Shown here in pieces: positions 15,801-24,258 of a stretch of DNA of 64,000 nucleotides. The first letter of the stretch is position 1. Each line of letters opens with the position of its first letter. The notes below the pieces were generated by a model, which did not search any database, was not told the DNA's origin, and saw nothing but the letters and a program-made list of their open reading frames with translations. This DNA comes from Pseudonocardia hydrocarbonoxydans (GTDB lineage Bacteria > Actinomycetota > Actinomycetes > Mycobacteriales > Pseudonocardiaceae). The translations under genes were made by a program, and so were the position numbers. The DNA lies in the NCBI RefSeq assembly GCF_006539565.1, contig NZ_BJNG01000014.1, forward strand, positions 124,001 through 188,000. The letters run 5' to 3'.

Positions 15801-17270
15801 GTGGCTCGACCCGTCGGCACCTTCTGCCTCGTGCTGCACAGCCACCTCCCCTGGCTCGCCCACCACGGCCGCTGGCCGGTGGGCGAGGAGTGGCTGTACC
15901 AGTCCTGGGCGCACTCCTACCTGCCCGTCCTCGACGTCGTGGAGCGCCTCGCCGCCCAGGGCGGGCGCGAGCTGCTCACCCTCGGCGTCACCCCGGTGCT
16001 GGCCGCCCAGCTCGACGACCCGCACTGCCTGCGCGGGGTGCACGACTGGCTCGGCGGCTGGCTGCTGCGCGCCCACGAGGCCGCCGCCCGGCTGCCCGAT
16101 CTGGGCGCGCACGAGCACCGCACCGCCACCGCCGCGCTGGAGACGTTCGGGACGCGGTGGCGGCACGGGGCGTCGCCGCTGCTGCGGGGGCTGTCCGACG
16201 CCGGTGCGCTGGAGCTGCTCGGCGGGCCCGCGACGCACCCGTTCGCGCCGCTGCTGGAGCCACCGGTGCGGGAGTTCGCGCTGGAGACCGGCCTGGCCGA
16301 CGCGCAGCTGCGGCTGGGGAGCCGCCCGTCCGGGATCTGGGCGCCGGAGTGCGGCTACGCGCCCGGGATGGAGCGCGGGTACGCCGCGGCGGGCGTGCGG
16401 CGGTTCCTCGTCGACGGCCCGGCGGTGCGCGGCGACACGGCGTTCGCCCGGCCCGTCGGCGACTCGGGCGTGCTCGCCTTCGCCCGCGACCTCGACGTCA
16501 CCTACCGCGTGTGGTCACCGCGCAAGGGCTACCCGGGCGGGCGCGACTACCGCGACTTCCACACCTACGACCACCCCTCGGGCCTCAAACCCGCGCGCGT
16601 GACCGGCCGCTCGGTGCAGCCGGAGGACAAGGCGCCCTACGACCCGGCCCGGGCGGCCGCGGCGGTGCGGCGCGACGCCGCGGACTTCGTCGCCGTCGTC
16701 CGGGAACGGCTGGTGGGCCTGCGCGAGCGGCACGGGCGCCCCGCCCTGACCGTCGCCGCGTTCGACACCGAGCTGTTCGGCCACTGGTGGCACGAGGGCC
16801 CGGCGTGGCTGGAGGCCGTGCTGCGCGCGCTGCCGGAGGCCGGGGTGCGGGTCACGACGCTGCGCGGGGCCGTCGACGCGGGGCTCGTCGGGGACCCGGT
16901 GGAGCTGCCGCCGTCGTCGTGGGGGTCGGGCAAGGACTGGCGGGTGTGGGCGGGGGTCGAGGACCTGGTCGCGCTCAACGCCGCGGTGCAGAAGGCGCTG
17001 CTCGCCGTCCCCCCGGCCGGGCCGGTGCGCGACCCGCTGCGCGACGCGCTGGCCCAGGAGGCGCTGCTGGCGCTGTCGAGCGACTGGGCGTTCATGGTCA
17101 CCAAGGACTCGGCGGCGGGCTACGCGCGCGACCGCGCGCACGCCCACGCCGCCCGCGTCGAGGAGCTGGCGGCCCTGCTGCACGCGGGTCGCCGCGCCGC
17201 CGCCGCGCACCGGGTCCGGACCTGGCCCGCCCACCCCTTCGGCCACGTGGACGCCCGCGACCTGCCCTGA
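15801..17270 (+). CDS. GH57 family 1,4-alpha-glucan branching enzyme
   Basis: A 489-residue cytoplasmic glycoside hydrolase family 57 protein. The N-terminal barrel begins CLVLHSHLPWLAHHGRWPVGEEWL. The catalytic Glu183 is in SGIWAPECGYAPG and the Asp322 in AAFDTELFGHWWHEGP; the C-terminal helical domain includes SSWGSGKDWRVWAG and LSSDWAFMVTKDSAAGYA. It corresponds to Rv3031, which branches the alpha-1,4-glucan precursor of methylglucose lipopolysaccharide. In mycobacteria the GT4 partner (Rv3032) follows directly, whereas here three other genes intervene. The gene converges on the next minus-strand methyltransferase with a 6-bp gap. Confidence 0.92.
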   Translation: MARPVGTFCLVLHSHLPWLAHHGRWPVGEEWLYQSWAHSYLPVLDVVERLAAQGGRELLTLGVTPVLAAQLDDPHCLRGVHDWLGGWLLRAHEAAARLPDLGAHEHRTATAALETFGTRWRHGASPLLRGLSDAGALELLGGPATHPFAPLLEPPVREFALETGLADAQLRLGSRPSGIWAPECGYAPGMERGYAAAGVRRFLVDGPAVRGDTAFARPVGDSGVLAFARDLDVTYRVWSPRKGYPGGRDYRDFHTYDHPSGLKPARVTGRSVQPEDKAPYDPARAAAAVRRDAADFVAVVRERLVGLRERHGRPALTVAAFDTELFGHWWHEGPAWLEAVLRALPEAGVRVTTLRGAVDAGLVGDPVELPPSSWGSGKDWRVWAGVEDLVALNAAVQKALLAVPPAGPVRDPLRDALAQEALLALSSDWAFMVTKDSAAGYARDRAHAHAARVEELAALLHAGRRAAAAHRVRTWPAHPFGHVDARDLP

Positions 17271-17276
17271 GCGGGG

Positions 17277-18125
17277 TCAGCAGGTCCGGGCGATCACGAT
17301 GTCCAACGGGTGCGGCACGTGGCCGTCGACGGCGATGTCGCGCAGATGGTCGAGCACGGCGTCGCGGACGGCGTCGGTCATCGCCGCCGTGCGGGCGCCG
17401 ACCAGGAAGTCGAACACCGCCTCACCCCGGCCGGCCGGGTCGGCGAGTACGTCGACGACGTCGAGGCGTCCGTGCACGGTCTCGGTGCGGACGTCGAGCC
17501 CGCGCAGCACGAGCTCGGCGAGCACGTCACCGGAGAACCACGGCCGGTGCCCCTCCCACGGGCACAGCAGCTCGGTGAGCACGCACAGCGGTTCGAGCGG
17601 GGCCGTCGCCGCGACGAACAGGCCCCCCGGGCGCAGCAGCGCGAGCGCGTGGTCGACGCAGGCTCCGAGGTCGTCGACGTAGTAGAGCGAGTGGACGAAG
17701 TGCACGAGGTCGGCGGGCGAGCCCGGGTCGTGGTCGGCGAAGTCCCCGATGACCACCGACGGCGTCAGCGCGTCGGCGGGCAGCGCGGCCAGCCGGCCGG
17801 CGAACCCCATCGCGGACGGGGCATGCGGCTCGACCCCGGTGTAGTGGACGCGGCGCCCGCCCGCGGCGAGTGCGGCGGCGAACGGGGCGTCGACGCTGCC
17901 GTCCCCCACCCCGACCCCGACGACCCGCACCGGGTCGCACCCGTCCAGCAGCGGCGGCAGCGCCGCGGTCATCCAGTCCTGCAGTCGGGGGCGCTGGTCG
18001 CTCGCCGCCTCGTACACCGCGTGGGTGAGGGCGTACCGCTCACCGGTCAGCGCAGGTAGGGAGCCCGCGGCGCGCACCTCGTCGCGCAGGCGGTCGAGCG
18101 GGAGGGTCGAACCCGGGATGGTCAC
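17277..18125 (-). CDS. SAM-dependent methyltransferase, small-molecule type
   Basis: A 282-residue class I methyltransferase. The SAM-binding segment is VRVVGVGVGDGSVDAPFAAAL with YTGVEPHAPS, then a DFADHD acidic turn and LVHFVHSLYYVDDL before LLRPGGLFVAAT. The N-terminal region (YALTHAVYEAASDQRPRLQDWM) and overall shape recall histamine-N-methyltransferase-like small-amine enzymes more than sugar methyltransferases, but I cannot name a substrate. The GTG start at 18125 is 60 bp from the divergent methyltransferase gene, so the two may share a regulated promoter region. It is inserted between the GH57 and GT4 genes of a locus that is otherwise conserved. Confidence 0.75.
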   Translation of the reverse strand: MTIPGSTLPLDRLRDEVRAAGSLPALTGERYALTHAVYEAASDQRPRLQDWMTAALPPLLDGCDPVRVVGVGVGDGSVDAPFAAALAAGGRRVHYTGVEPHAPSAMGFAGRLAALPADALTPSVVIGDFADHDPGSPADLVHFVHSLYYVDDLGACVDHALALLRPGGLFVAATAPLEPLCVLTELLCPWEGHRPWFSGDVLAELVLRGLDVRTETVHGRLDVVDVLADPAGRGEAVFDFLVGARTAAMTDAVRDAVLDHLRDIAVDGHVPHPLDIVIARTC

Positions 18126-18185
18126 ACCTCAACGTAGGTGCGCGATGCGGTCGCGGCGCGGCGAACGCCGTGGTTGGGTTCCGGG

Positions 18186-19007
18186 GTGACCCTCCCCGAC
18201 ACCGCCCGACGCAGCCTGGACCACTGGAGCGAGGCGGGGCGCGCGGAGATGGAGGCGTTCTACGCCCTCGCCACCGAGGACTACCGGCAGCTCGCCGAGG
18301 CCCGCGACTGGGCCGCCGACCTGCGCGACCACACCCTCGACGGCCGGATCCGGCTGCTCGACGTGGCGTGCGGCAGCGGGAAGTTCCCGGCCGCGCTGCT
18401 GCGCAGGGGCCTGCCGGCGCGGCCGCCGGTCGCCGTCGACCTGCTCGACCCGTCCGGGTTCAGCCTCGCCGAGGCCCGCGCCGTGCTGCGCACCCCGTTC
18501 GCCGCGGCGGCCGAGCACGAGCTGCTCCTGCAGGACTTCCGGGCCGAACGGGCCTACGACGTCGCCTGGGCCACCCACGCCCTCTACGCGCTGCCGCCCG
18601 ACCAGCTCGCCGCGGGCGTCGCGCGGATGGTGGCGGCGTTGCGGCCCGGCGGGTTCGGGGTCGTCGCGCAGGCCTGCGCGCGGTCGCACTACCTCGCGTT
18701 CTACGAGGCGTACCGGGCCCAGTTCGCCCCCGACGTCACCCCGTACACCGACGCCGAGGGCGTCGCCGACGCGCTGGGCGCGGCCGGTGTACGGCCGACG
18801 ATCGTGCCGCTGCACTACACGACGGGGTCCGCCGACCGCGGCGTCGTCGAGGGCTTCCTGCAGCGCTGCGCGTTCGACTCCGCCGTGTCGCTGGAGGCGA
18901 TGGAGGCCGACGGGCCGCTCGGTTCCTACCTCGCCGGCTGCCGCGACGCCGAGGGCGCCTACACCTTCACCCACGTCACGCACCTCATGACCTGGGAGAA
19001 CCGGTGA
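18186..19007 (+). CDS. SAM-dependent methyltransferase coupled to a PhyH dioxygenase
   Basis: A 273-residue class I methyltransferase with the SAM loop RLLDVACGSGKFPAALLRRG, DVAWATHALYALP at motif post-II, and LRPGGFGVVAQA. The N-terminus RSLDHWSEAGRAEMEAFYAL is helical and may cap the substrate pocket. GTG at 18186 was chosen because an upstream GTG (18138) would add residues unlike the family. Its stop overlaps the GTG of the dioxygenase gene by 4 nt (GTGA), which strongly suggests that both act on one compound. The substrate is not evident. Confidence 0.78.
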   Translation: MTLPDTARRSLDHWSEAGRAEMEAFYALATEDYRQLAEARDWAADLRDHTLDGRIRLLDVACGSGKFPAALLRRGLPARPPVAVDLLDPSGFSLAEARAVLRTPFAAAAEHELLLQDFRAERAYDVAWATHALYALPPDQLAAGVARMVAALRPGGFGVVAQACARSHYLAFYEAYRAQFAPDVTPYTDAEGVADALGAAGVRPTIVPLHYTTGSADRGVVEGFLQRCAFDSAVSLEAMEADGPLGSYLAGCRDAEGAYTFTHVTHLMTWENR

Positions 19008-19960
19008 ACCCCCGGCTCTCCGCCGCCACCGCGGCCGGCGCGTCCTCCGACGTGGCAGTGGAGTGGGACCGCGGCAACGACCAGTGGTGGGACTGGTACA
19101 TGTCACTGGCCGACGGCCCCGCGCCGGACGGCCCGCTGACCGACCCGGCGCCGCACGACCCCGGCCCGCTGCCCGGCGACGACGCGCTCGCCGCCGAGCT
19201 GGCGCAGCCCTACCCGCTCACCGCCGACCAGGTCGCGGCCTACCGCGCGGAGTCGTTCGTCAAGCTGCCCGGGGTGCTCTCGCCGGGCGGTCTGGAACGG
19301 CTGCGGATCCGGCTGCGCGCGATGCTCGACGCGGCCGTCGACCCGTCGGTGGGGTTCCAGAGCCTGGAGATGATGTGGCTCGAGGACCCGCTGCTGCGCG
19401 CCGCGGTGCTCTCGCCGCGGATCGGCGGCATCGCCGCCGGGCTGCTCGGCGTCGACGGGGTGCGGCTCTACCACGACAACGCGCTGTCCAAGGAGCCCGG
19501 CGCCGGTCGCACGCCCTGGCACTTCGACGCCCACCACTTCCCGCTGGCCTCCGCCGACGTGCTGACGGCCTGGATCCCGCTGCAGCCCACGCCACGGGAG
19601 ATGGGGCCGCTGGCGTTCGCCCGGGGCGCCGACACCTGGCGGCTGGTGGCCGACGTCGAGTTCGACAAGCACGGCACGACCTACGACCGCGGGGTGTCCG
19701 AGGTGTTCCGGGCGCGCGCGGTGGACGTCGAGGACGGGCCGTTCGCGGCGGGCGAGATGAGCTTCCACTCCGCCCACTGCTTCCACACCGCGGGTGCCAA
19801 CCGCACCACCGTGCCCCGCATGGTGCTCGCCACCACCTACTTCGCCGACGGCGTGCGCATCGTCGACGCCCCGACGATGGTGAGCGGCGACTGGCGCAAG
19901 TTCGTGCCCGGCGCGACCCCGGGAGCGGTCGTGGCCAGCCCCTGCAATCCCCTGCTCTGA
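19004..19960 (+). CDS. Phytanoyl-CoA dioxygenase (PhyH) family hydroxylase
   Basis: A 318-residue Fe(II)/2-oxoglutarate-dependent oxygenase. The metal-binding HxD is in WHFDAHHFP and the distal His in SFHSAHCFHTAGANRT, with a following Arg for 2-oxoglutarate. An N-terminal extension has aromatic-rich NDQWWDWYMSLADG. PhyH members hydroxylate free small molecules, amino acids or secondary metabolites as well as acyl-CoAs. Translational coupling to the preceding methyltransferase and the nearby divergent methyltransferase suggests a three-enzyme hydroxylation/methylation module. Whether it decorates the polysaccharide made by neighbouring genes or is an unrelated insertion cannot be decided from sequence. 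Confidence 0.85.
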   Translation: MNPRLSAATAAGASSDVAVEWDRGNDQWWDWYMSLADGPAPDGPLTDPAPHDPGPLPGDDALAAELAQPYPLTADQVAAYRAESFVKLPGVLSPGGLERLRIRLRAMLDAAVDPSVGFQSLEMMWLEDPLLRAAVLSPRIGGIAAGLLGVDGVRLYHDNALSKEPGAGRTPWHFDAHHFPLASADVLTAWIPLQPTPREMGPLAFARGADTWRLVADVEFDKHGTTYDRGVSEVFRARAVDVEDGPFAAGEMSFHSAHCFHTAGANRTTVPRMVLATTYFADGVRIVDAPTMVSGDWRKFVPGATPGAVVASPCNPLL

Positions 19961-19986
19961 CGCCGCGTCTTACCGACGAGTAGGTT
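19957..19986 (+). promoter_or_regulatory. Promoter of the GT4 gene (CTGACG-N18-TAGGTT), leaderless
   Basis: A -35-like CTGACG (19957-19962) overlaps the dioxygenase stop, and a -10-like TAGGTT (19981-19986) ends 6 nt before the ATG at 19993. Transcription would begin at or near the start codon. Confidence 0.5.
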
Positions 19987-19992
19987 CGGGCG

Positions 19993-21246
19993 ATGCGGGT
20001 GCTGATGGTGTCCTGGGAGTACCCCCCGGTCGTGGTCGGCGGGCTGGGCAGGCACGTGCACGCGCTGGCCACCGCGCTCGCCGCGGCGGGGCACGAGGTC
20101 GTCGTGCTGTCGCGGCACCCCGCGGGCAGCGACGCCGAGACCCACCCCACCACCGACGCCACGGCGGACGGGGTGCGGGTGTTGCGGGTCGCCGAGGACC
20201 CCGCGCACCTGGAGTTCGCGCGCGACATGGTGGCGTGGACGCTTGCCATGGGCCACGCGATGGTCCGCGCCGCGCTGACCCGCCTGGGCGGCTGGGTGCC
20301 CGATGTCGTGCACGCCCACGACTGGCTCGTCGCCCACCCCGCGATCGCGCTCGCCGACGTGCTGGGCGCCCCGCTCGTCGCCACGATCCACGCCACCGAG
20401 GCGGGCCGCTTCGCGGGCTGGCTGTCCTCGCCGGTGAGCCGCCAGGTGCACTCCACGGAGTGGTGGCTGGCGAACCGCGCCGACGCCGTCGTCACCTGCT
20501 CGGCGGCGATGCGGGCCGAGGTGGCCGAGCTGTTCGACCTCGACCCGGAGCCGATCACGGTGCTGCACAACGGGATCGAGCCCCGCGGCTGGCGCGTCCC
20601 GCGGCGCCGGGTGGCCGCCGCCCGCGCGCGGCACGCCCCCGACGGCACGCCGCTGCTGCTCTACTTCGGCCGCCTGGAGTACGAGAAGGGTGTGCACGAC
20701 CTGGTCGCCGCGCTGCCCCGCATCCGGCGCGCCCACCCGGGCACCCGGCTGCTGGTGGCGGGCACCGGCACCGCCACCGAGCTGCTCGACGACGCCGTGC
20801 GCACCCACCGCGTGCGGCGCAGCGTCGCCTTCCTCGGCCACCTGCCCGACGACGAGCTGGCGGCGCTGCTGGCGGGCGTCGACGCGGTGGTGCTGCCCAG
20901 CCGCTACGAGCCGTTCGGCATCGTCGCGCTCGAGGCGGCCGCGGCGGGGGCGCCGCTGGTGGCCTCGAGTGCGGGCGGGCTGGGCGACATCGTGGTCGAC
21001 GGCGTCAGCGGGGTGTCCTTCCCGCCCGGCGACGTGGCCGCGCTCGCCAGGGCGGTCGGCTCGGTGCTGGCCGACCCGGCGGCGGCGCGGCGCCGCGCCC
21101 GGGCCGCGCGGACGCGGCTGGGCGCGGAGTTCGACTGGACCCGCATCGCGGCGGCGACGGCCGAGGTCTACGCGCGCACGCCTGCGGGCGGGCCGAGGGA
21201 GCTGGCCCGCCCGAAGATCCCCACGGGGAACGTGTTCGGCCGCTGA
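19993..21246 (+). CDS. GT4-family alpha-glucosyltransferase (Rv3032-like)
   Basis: A 417-residue GT-B fold glycosyltransferase using a nucleotide sugar. The N-terminal domain opens MRVLMVSWEYPPVVVGGLGRHV, which is typical of glycogen synthase-like family 4 enzymes. The C-terminal domain has LLYFGRLEYEKGVHDLV and the donor-site EX7E motif in PSRYEPFGIVALEAAAAG. It corresponds to Rv3032, which elongates the alpha-1,4-glucan backbone of methylglucose lipopolysaccharide and also contributes to glycogen. It probably acts with the GH57 branching enzyme and the methyltransferase at 15025. It converges on a small minus-strand gene with a 3-bp gap. Confidence 0.9.
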   Translation: MRVLMVSWEYPPVVVGGLGRHVHALATALAAAGHEVVVLSRHPAGSDAETHPTTDATADGVRVLRVAEDPAHLEFARDMVAWTLAMGHAMVRAALTRLGGWVPDVVHAHDWLVAHPAIALADVLGAPLVATIHATEAGRFAGWLSSPVSRQVHSTEWWLANRADAVVTCSAAMRAEVAELFDLDPEPITVLHNGIEPRGWRVPRRRVAAARARHAPDGTPLLLYFGRLEYEKGVHDLVAALPRIRRAHPGTRLLVAGTGTATELLDDAVRTHRVRRSVAFLGHLPDDELAALLAGVDAVVLPSRYEPFGIVALEAAAAGAPLVASSAGGLGDIVVDGVSGVSFPPGDVAALARAVGSVLADPAAARRRARAARTRLGAEFDWTRIAAATAEVYARTPAGGPRELARPKIPTGNVFGR

Positions 21247-21249
21247 CTC

Positions 21250-21408
21250 TCAGGCGGCCTCGGCCGCGATGACCTTCGCGGCGGCGTCGGGGTACTCGGC
21301 GACGAGCTCGCGGATCAGGTCGTCACGGCCCTCCGCGACGGCCTCGTTGACGGCGACGGTGTAGGTCGCCTCGAGCTCCTGCAGGAGGGCGACGGTGCGG
21401 TCGTTCAT
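21250..21408 (-). CDS. Small conserved helical protein
   Basis: A 52-residue acidic helical protein (NDRTVALLQELEATYTVAVNEAV, EGRDDLIRELVAEYPDAAAKVI). ATG at 21408 has GAAGGAG 6 nt upstream, a clear ribosome-binding site. Similar short proteins occur in many actinobacteria next to this glycosyltransferase region. Function unknown. Confidence 0.7.
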   Translation of the reverse strand: MNDRTVALLQELEATYTVAVNEAVAEGRDDLIRELVAEYPDAAAKVIAAEAA

Positions 21409-21489
21409 CGGGAGCTCCTTCGGGGTGGGTGAGCGCTCACACCGGTCCAACGGCCGGCACGAGCCCACTGTTTCCGACCCGGACGCAGC

Positions 21490-22242
21490 TCACATCGATT
21501 CAGTGCGGGCGATCCGTTCCTGCACCGCGGCGGCGGTCTTGCGGGCGATGTCGGCGACGGCGGCGCGCTCGGCGGCGGCGGCGCGGTAGTCGTCGAGGCG
21601 GTTGCGCACCACCCGCGCCGGGGCCCCGACCGCGATCGAGTACTCCGGGACCTCCCCGCGGGCCACGGCGTGCGCGCCCAGCACCGATCCGCGGCCGACC
21701 CGGGTGCCGCGCAGCACCGACACCTTGGTGCCGATCCAGCAGTCCGGCCCGATCCGTACGGGGGTCTTGACGATGCCCTGGTCCTTGATCGGGATCGTCA
21801 CGTCGTCGATGCGGTGGTCGAAGTCGGTGACGTAGACCCAGTCGGCGACGATCGTGGCCGCCCCGATCTCGACGTCGAGGTAGCAGTTGACGGTGTTGTC
21901 CTTGCCGAACACGACCTTGTCGCCGATCCGCAGCGATCCCTCGTGGCAGCGCAGCGAGTTGCCGTCGCCGATGTGCACCCAGCGCCCGATCTCCAGCCGC
22001 CCGTACCCGGCGCGGGCGTGCAGCTCCACCCGCTTCCCGAGGAACACCATGCCGCGCAGCACCACGTGCGGGTTCGCCGCGCGGAAGCGCAGCAGCCGCC
22101 AGTAGCGCACCAGGTACCAGGGCGTGTACGCCCGGTTCCGCAGCACCCAGCGCAGCGAGGCGACGGTGAGGAAGCGGGCCTGCCGCGGGTCGCGGCGCCC
22201 CCTCCAGCGCTCGCGCAGCGGCGACCCCCACATGCTGGTCAT
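21490..22242 (-). CDS. Hexapeptide-repeat acyltransferase, Rv3034c-like
   Basis: A 250-residue left-handed beta-helix acetyltransferase. Imperfect hexapeptide repeats run from about residue 75 to 200 (for example IGRWVHIGDGN, IGDKVVFGKDN, IGPDCWIGTKVSVLRGTRVGRG), with DFDH providing the usual acetyl-transfer His. The N-terminus has basic/aromatic helices and the C-terminus a helical tail. The mycobacterial relative Rv3034c acetylates methylated polysaccharide (6-O-methylglucose or methylmannose type), so this enzyme probably decorates the product of the neighbouring genes. A minus-strand TAGGGT (22256-22251) 8 nt before the ATG indicates a leaderless transcript. Confidence 0.85.
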   Translation of the reverse strand: MTSMWGSPLRERWRGRRDPRQARFLTVASLRWVLRNRAYTPWYLVRYWRLLRFRAANPHVVLRGMVFLGKRVELHARAGYGRLEIGRWVHIGDGNSLRCHEGSLRIGDKVVFGKDNTVNCYLDVEIGAATIVADWVYVTDFDHRIDDVTIPIKDQGIVKTPVRIGPDCWIGTKVSVLRGTRVGRGSVLGAHAVARGEVPEYSIAVGAPARVVRNRLDDYRAAAAERAAVADIARKTAAAVQERIARTESM

Positions 22243-22250
22243 GGAGTGGA

Positions 22251-22256
22251 ACCCTA
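22251..22256 (-). promoter_or_regulatory. -10-like TAGGGT of the acetyltransferase gene (leaderless)
   Basis: Read on the minus strand, ATTAGGGT ends 8 nt before the ATG at 22242. Confidence 0.5.
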
Positions 22257-22277
22257 ATCCGGCGGGTAGTCCCCACC

Positions 22278-22493
22278 ATGAGCCGCCCGAACGAGGAACT
22301 CGACCGCGAGGTCTCCCGCCGCGTCGACCACCCCACCGCCGCCGACCCCGGCGACGCCCGGGTACACGCCGCCGCCGACCCGTCCACCGAGCAGGCCCCC
22401 GACACCGACCCCGGGGGCTCCGGCGGCACCACCGAGCGCGCCGCCCACGACCTCGACGGCGACGACGACAGCGAGCCCACCCGCTCCGAGTGA
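22278..22493 (+). CDS. Small acidic, probably disordered protein
   Basis: A 71-residue ORF rich in Asp, Glu, Pro and Thr (for example GTTERAAHDLDGDDDSEPT) with no hydrophobic core. It starts 36 bp from the divergent acetyltransferase gene. Codon use is compatible with coding, but there is no clear ribosome-binding site or family. It may be an intrinsically disordered stress-type protein. Confidence 0.4.
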   Translation: MSRPNEELDREVSRRVDHPTAADPGDARVHAAADPSTEQAPDTDPGGSGGTTERAAHDLDGDDDSEPTRSE

Positions 22494-22628
22494 GGCGCGG
22501 GCGGCCGCGGTCTCCGCGGCGCCCGGCATGCCGGTCCGCGCCCCCACCTCCCGGACCGGCAGCGCCGCGGCCGTCACGGCCGGGCGCACCGCGGCGAGTA
22601 GCCCGTCGCCCGCGGGCAGGTACCGCCT

Positions 22629-22634
22629 TACGCT
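22629..22634 (+). promoter_or_regulatory. -10-like TACGCT of the nucleoside hydrolase gene (leaderless)
   Basis: TACGCT ends 7 nt before the ATG at 22642, supporting that start over the longer upstream frame. Confidence 0.45.
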
Positions 22635-22641
22635 CCTCCCC

Positions 22642-23568
22642 ATGCCGATCCCGTTGATCATCGACACCGACCCCGGGGTCGACGACGCCGTCGCGCTGAT
22701 GCTCGCCGTCGCGTCACCGGAGGTGGACCTGCGGGCCGTCACCACCGTCTTCGGCAACGTCGCGCTGCCGCAGACCACCCGCAACGCCGGGCGGGTGCTC
22801 GCGCTGGCCGGTCGCACGGGCGTGCCCGTGGCGGCGGGGGCGGCCCGGCCGCTGGTGCACGACCGCGCCGAGCGTGCCGAGCAGTGGCACGGCGGCGACG
22901 GCCTGGGCGGGCGCGCGGACGCCCTGCCCGACCCCACCGCCGCACCCGACGCGCGCGGCGCGGTCGCGGTGATGGCCGCGGTGCTGCGGGAGGCGGCCGA
23001 GCCCGTCACGATCGCGCCGATCGGCCCGCTCACCAACGTCGCGCTGCTGCTCGCGGTGCACCCCGAGCTGGCGCCGCGGATCGGGCGGATCGTGTGGATG
23101 GGCGGCTCGCTGGGCGCGGGCAACGTCACCGGGGCCGCGGAGTTCAACGCCCACTGCGACCCCGAGGCGGCCCACCGCGTGCTCACCCAGGCCGACGTGC
23201 CCGTCACGATGGTGCCGCTCGACCTCACCCACCGCTGCCCGGCCGGGCCCGACTGGCTCGCGGCGCTGGCCGCGGGCGGGCCCCGCGGGCACGAGCTGGC
23301 CCAGGTCGTCGGGCACTACCGCGTGGCCTTCCGGGCCCGCCACGGCGTCGACGCGGTGGCCCTGCACGACGCCGTCGCCGTCCTGGAGGCGATCGCGCCC
23401 GGGACGCTGCGCACCGACCCCACACCCCTCGCGGTGGCCTGCGACCTGGGCCCCGCCCGCGGCGCCACCGTCCCCGGCGGCACCGGTCCCGCCGTCGCGG
23501 TGGCCGTGGACGCCGACGTCGGGGCCGTGCTGGGCGCGGTCCTGGAGCGGGTGGGCCGGCTCGGGTGA
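22642..23568 (+). CDS. Inosine/uridine-preferring nucleoside hydrolase
   Basis: A 308-residue cytoplasmic enzyme of the IUNH family, which cleaves the N-glycosidic bond of ribonucleosides for purine and pyrimidine salvage. The calcium-binding N-terminal signature IIDTDPGVDDAVALMLA is intact. Later motifs are APIGPLTNVALLL, WMGGSLGAGNVTGAAEFNAHCDPEAA and ALHDAVAVLEA with the C-terminal Asp ligand. The ATG at 22642 is the family-conserved start. The stop is one base from the convergent regulator gene. Confidence 0.93.
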   Translation: MPIPLIIDTDPGVDDAVALMLAVASPEVDLRAVTTVFGNVALPQTTRNAGRVLALAGRTGVPVAAGAARPLVHDRAERAEQWHGGDGLGGRADALPDPTAAPDARGAVAVMAAVLREAAEPVTIAPIGPLTNVALLLAVHPELAPRIGRIVWMGGSLGAGNVTGAAEFNAHCDPEAAHRVLTQADVPVTMVPLDLTHRCPAGPDWLAALAAGGPRGHELAQVVGHYRVAFRARHGVDAVALHDAVAVLEAIAPGTLRTDPTPLAVACDLGPARGATVPGGTGPAVAVAVDADVGAVLGAVLERVGRLG

Positions 23569-23569
23569 C

Positions 23570-24169
23570 TCAGGCCAGCCCGTGCTCGATCGCGTACCGG
23601 ACGAGCGCGGCGCGGTTGGTCACCGGGAGCTTGCCCAGCAGGTGCTGCACGTGGTTCTCCACCGTGCGCGGCGAGAGCCCGAGCCGGGTGGCGATCTGGC
23701 GGGCCGTCAGCCCCTCGACGACGAGCCGCAGCACGTCGGACTCGCGGGCGGTCAGGTGCACGTCCGCGGCGGCGGGCAGGCCGCGGGCCTCCAGCACGAC
23801 GGCCGCGAGCCCGGGCCCGTAGGCCGGCTCCCCGGCGGCCATGCGCGTGACGGCGTCCAGGACGTCCCACGGGCGACCGGTGTCGACGACGAAGCCGATC
23901 GCGCCCGCGCGGACCGCGGCCAGCACCTCGACGTGCTCGCCGGAGTCGGACACCGCCAGCACCGCGAGGCCCCCGTCGCTGGCCGCGCCGACCGCGGCGA
24001 GCGCGCCCGGACCGGCCAGGTCGACGACCAGCACGTCGGGGGCCAGCCCCAGCGCCCGTTCCACCGAGTCGACGGCGCCGAGGACCGTGACCCCGCCGGA
24101 GCGCAGCACCTCGGCGCGGGCGGGCGGGCCGTGCAGGAGCACCGCGGACACCGGACTTCCCGCGGTCAT
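23570..24169 (-). CDS. LuxR/NarL-type regulator with degenerate receiver domain
   Basis: A 199-residue protein with a C-terminal NarL-type helix-turn-helix (LTARESDVLRLVVEGLTARQ, LSPRTVENHVQHLLGKL) closely similar to that of the next regulator. The N-terminal receiver-like domain keeps an Asp in VLVVDLAGPG. It lacks the N-terminal acidic pair (SAVLLHGPP instead of VVDDHP), and Asp replaces the conserved Lys (GFVVDTG). It is therefore probably not controlled by ordinary phosphorylation. It lies 89 bp downstream of a complete two-component system and looks like a duplicated, diverged partner. Confidence 0.8.
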   Translation of the reverse strand: MTAGSPVSAVLLHGPPARAEVLRSGGVTVLGAVDSVERALGLAPDVLVVDLAGPGALAAVGAASDGGLAVLAVSDSGEHVEVLAAVRAGAIGFVVDTGRPWDVLDAVTRMAAGEPAYGPGLAAVVLEARGLPAAADVHLTARESDVLRLVVEGLTARQIATRLGLSPRTVENHVQHLLGKLPVTNRAALVRYAIEHGLA

Positions 24170-24258
24170 GACCCGATCCTGCCATCCCGGACACGACGCC
24201 CGACCCCCCGACACGCCGCGTCACCCGTCCGGTACGCAGCGTCGTCATCGGTCCGTGG

